A DNA stretch of 64,000 nt, from the NCBI RefSeq assembly GCF_003987475.1, contig NZ_PIQH01000001.1:186001-250000 (forward strand), given 5' to 3'. Both the position numbers and the translations under genes were made by a program. The stretch comes from Idiomarina tyrosinivorans. GTDB lineage: Bacteria; Pseudomonadota; Gammaproteobacteria; Enterobacterales; Alteromonadaceae. Below are positions 63,513-64,000 of the stretch, piece after piece (positions within the stretch are counted from its first letter, which is position 1; each line of letters opens with the position of its first letter). Below the pieces are notes generated by a model. It saw only the letters and a list, made by a program, of their open reading frames with translations. It had not been told where the DNA came from and made no database searches.

Positions 63513-64000
63513 AGCACATCCTTCTGAAGCACTGCTCTACCAATACTCGTCGGGCGAATTGAGTTGCGCGATGTCGTTAATGGTGGCAACCCACATTGAT
63601 ATGTGCCCGAGTTGCCAAAGAGTGAGTGCCGAAATTGAACAGCATTTGTGCGAGAAGCACTTTGATGAAATTGCCGCTAAGTGGGATCAAAAGCAATGTG
63701 ATGACATGCTGGCAGCCATTTTTTCGTCAGAGTCTAGCCACCCGCTGATTCATAATGACCCGAACAATATGATTTGCTTGCAAGGTCGACGATTTAATTT
63801 GCCGCCAACGCTAGCGAACAATGCCTACCGCATTGGTGATTGGAATCATATGTTAGGAAAGTTATGGCGTGCCCCGGTCTCTATTGGTGGTGTTGAGAAT
63901 ACGAATCTCATTTACATGGAGCCCGGCGCCACAGTGCCAGAACATACGCACAAAGGTGTAGAGGCCACATTGGTCGTCAATGGCACCTTCAGTGATGAAT
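63505..64000 (+). CDS. chrR: ChrR-type zinc anti-sigma factor (partial, cut by window edge)
   Basis: The first 165 residues are visible. The N-terminal zinc anti-sigma domain has His5, His30, Cys34 and Cys37 (the HxxxCxxC of HIDMCPSC), the same four ligands as Rhodobacter ChrR. A cupin domain then begins (IGGVENTNLIYMEPGATVPE) with His147, His149 and Glu153 as metal ligands in EHTHKGVE. Singlet oxygen acts through the cupin part to release the sigma factor. The ATG overlaps the sigma gene by eight bases, so both are made together. Confidence 0.93.
   Translation, partial: MIKAHPSEALLYQYSSGELSCAMSLMVATHIDMCPSCQRVSAEIEQHLCEKHFDEIAAKWDQKQCDDMLAAIFSSESSHPLIHNDPNNMICLQGRRFNLPPTLANNAYRIGDWNHMLGKLWRAPVSIGGVENTNLIYMEPGATVPEHTHKGVEATLVVNGTFSDE

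Noticed and set aside
1-64000. Mobile elements, CRISPR arrays, tRNA and rRNA genes
   Set aside because: I saw no transposase or integrase, no regular spacer repeats, no tRNA-like cloverleaf and no rRNA sequence; gene order is mostly that of a conserved gammaproteobacterial core.

Overview
The window is a 64 kb stretch of gammaproteobacterial chromosome with moderate G+C and dense coding. The genes and their order (holB-tmk-mltG-pabC, acpP-fabGDH-plsX-rpmF, rluC/rne, gyrA-serC-hisC-aroA-cmk-rpsA-ihfB-lapAB-pyrF, nrdAB-yfaE-grxA) point to a marine member of the Alteromonadales. An Idiomarina-like organism is my best guess, but this is inferred from content and not tested. I see no tRNA or rRNA gene, no insertion sequence, no prophage and no CRISPR array.

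Layout. 1-1.9 kb: the 3' end of an unknown gene, a stand-alone prpD, and a possible small RNA. 1.9-6.3 kb: a minus-strand set pabC, mltG, tmk, holB, a divergent PilZ-like gene and tatD. 6.4-13.5 kb: minus-strand rluC, a HAD phosphatase, maf, yceD, rpmF, plsX, fabH, fabD, fabG and acpP, covering lipid precursors, ribosome maturation and house-cleaning; fabF is not in its usual place. 13.5-17 kb: rne with a 540-base leader that holds a short ORF. 17-30.6 kb: comEA, a lipoprotein M1 peptidase and the gyrA-to-pyrF chain. 30.7-36.7 kb, plus strand: ubiG, gph, then nrdA, nrdB, yfaE and grxA behind two good NrdR boxes. 36.7-42.7 kb: hrpA, a CBS protein and sbcB.

42.7-49.5 kb: a less ordinary block with a GMC alcohol/choline-type dehydrogenase, an RND (MMPL-like) exporter, a YCF48 protein and a DUF1329 protein. 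It resembles known RND/YCF48/DUF1302/DUF1329 sets but has no DUF1302 gene. 49.5-53.7 kb: a beta-hydroxyacid dehydrogenase, a lipid kinase, cmoM, a NIF3 protein, a Lys/Ala-rich histone-H1-like protein and a small unknown protein.

53.7-64 kb: the most interesting part, a photo-oxidative (singlet oxygen) stress island. An ECF sigma factor and a ChrR-type zinc anti-sigma factor (cut by the window edge) sit at the right end. To their left are a stand-alone LON-domain gene and a long minus-strand run: DUF523/DUF1722 protein, photolyase, NTF2-like protein, SDR, FAD amine oxidase-like protein, DUF1365, a Cfa-family methyltransferase, DUF2878, a chalcone-isomerase-like protein and a DUF3833 lipoprotein. 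Two promoters of the type TGATCC-N18/19-TAAT share extra bases and lie before the sigma gene and the LON gene. The Cfa-like enzyme has replaced two residues that hold bicarbonate in true cyclopropane synthase, so the lipid product is probably not an ordinary cyclopropane. DNA repair and membrane-lipid change therefore seem to be run by one light-stress switch.
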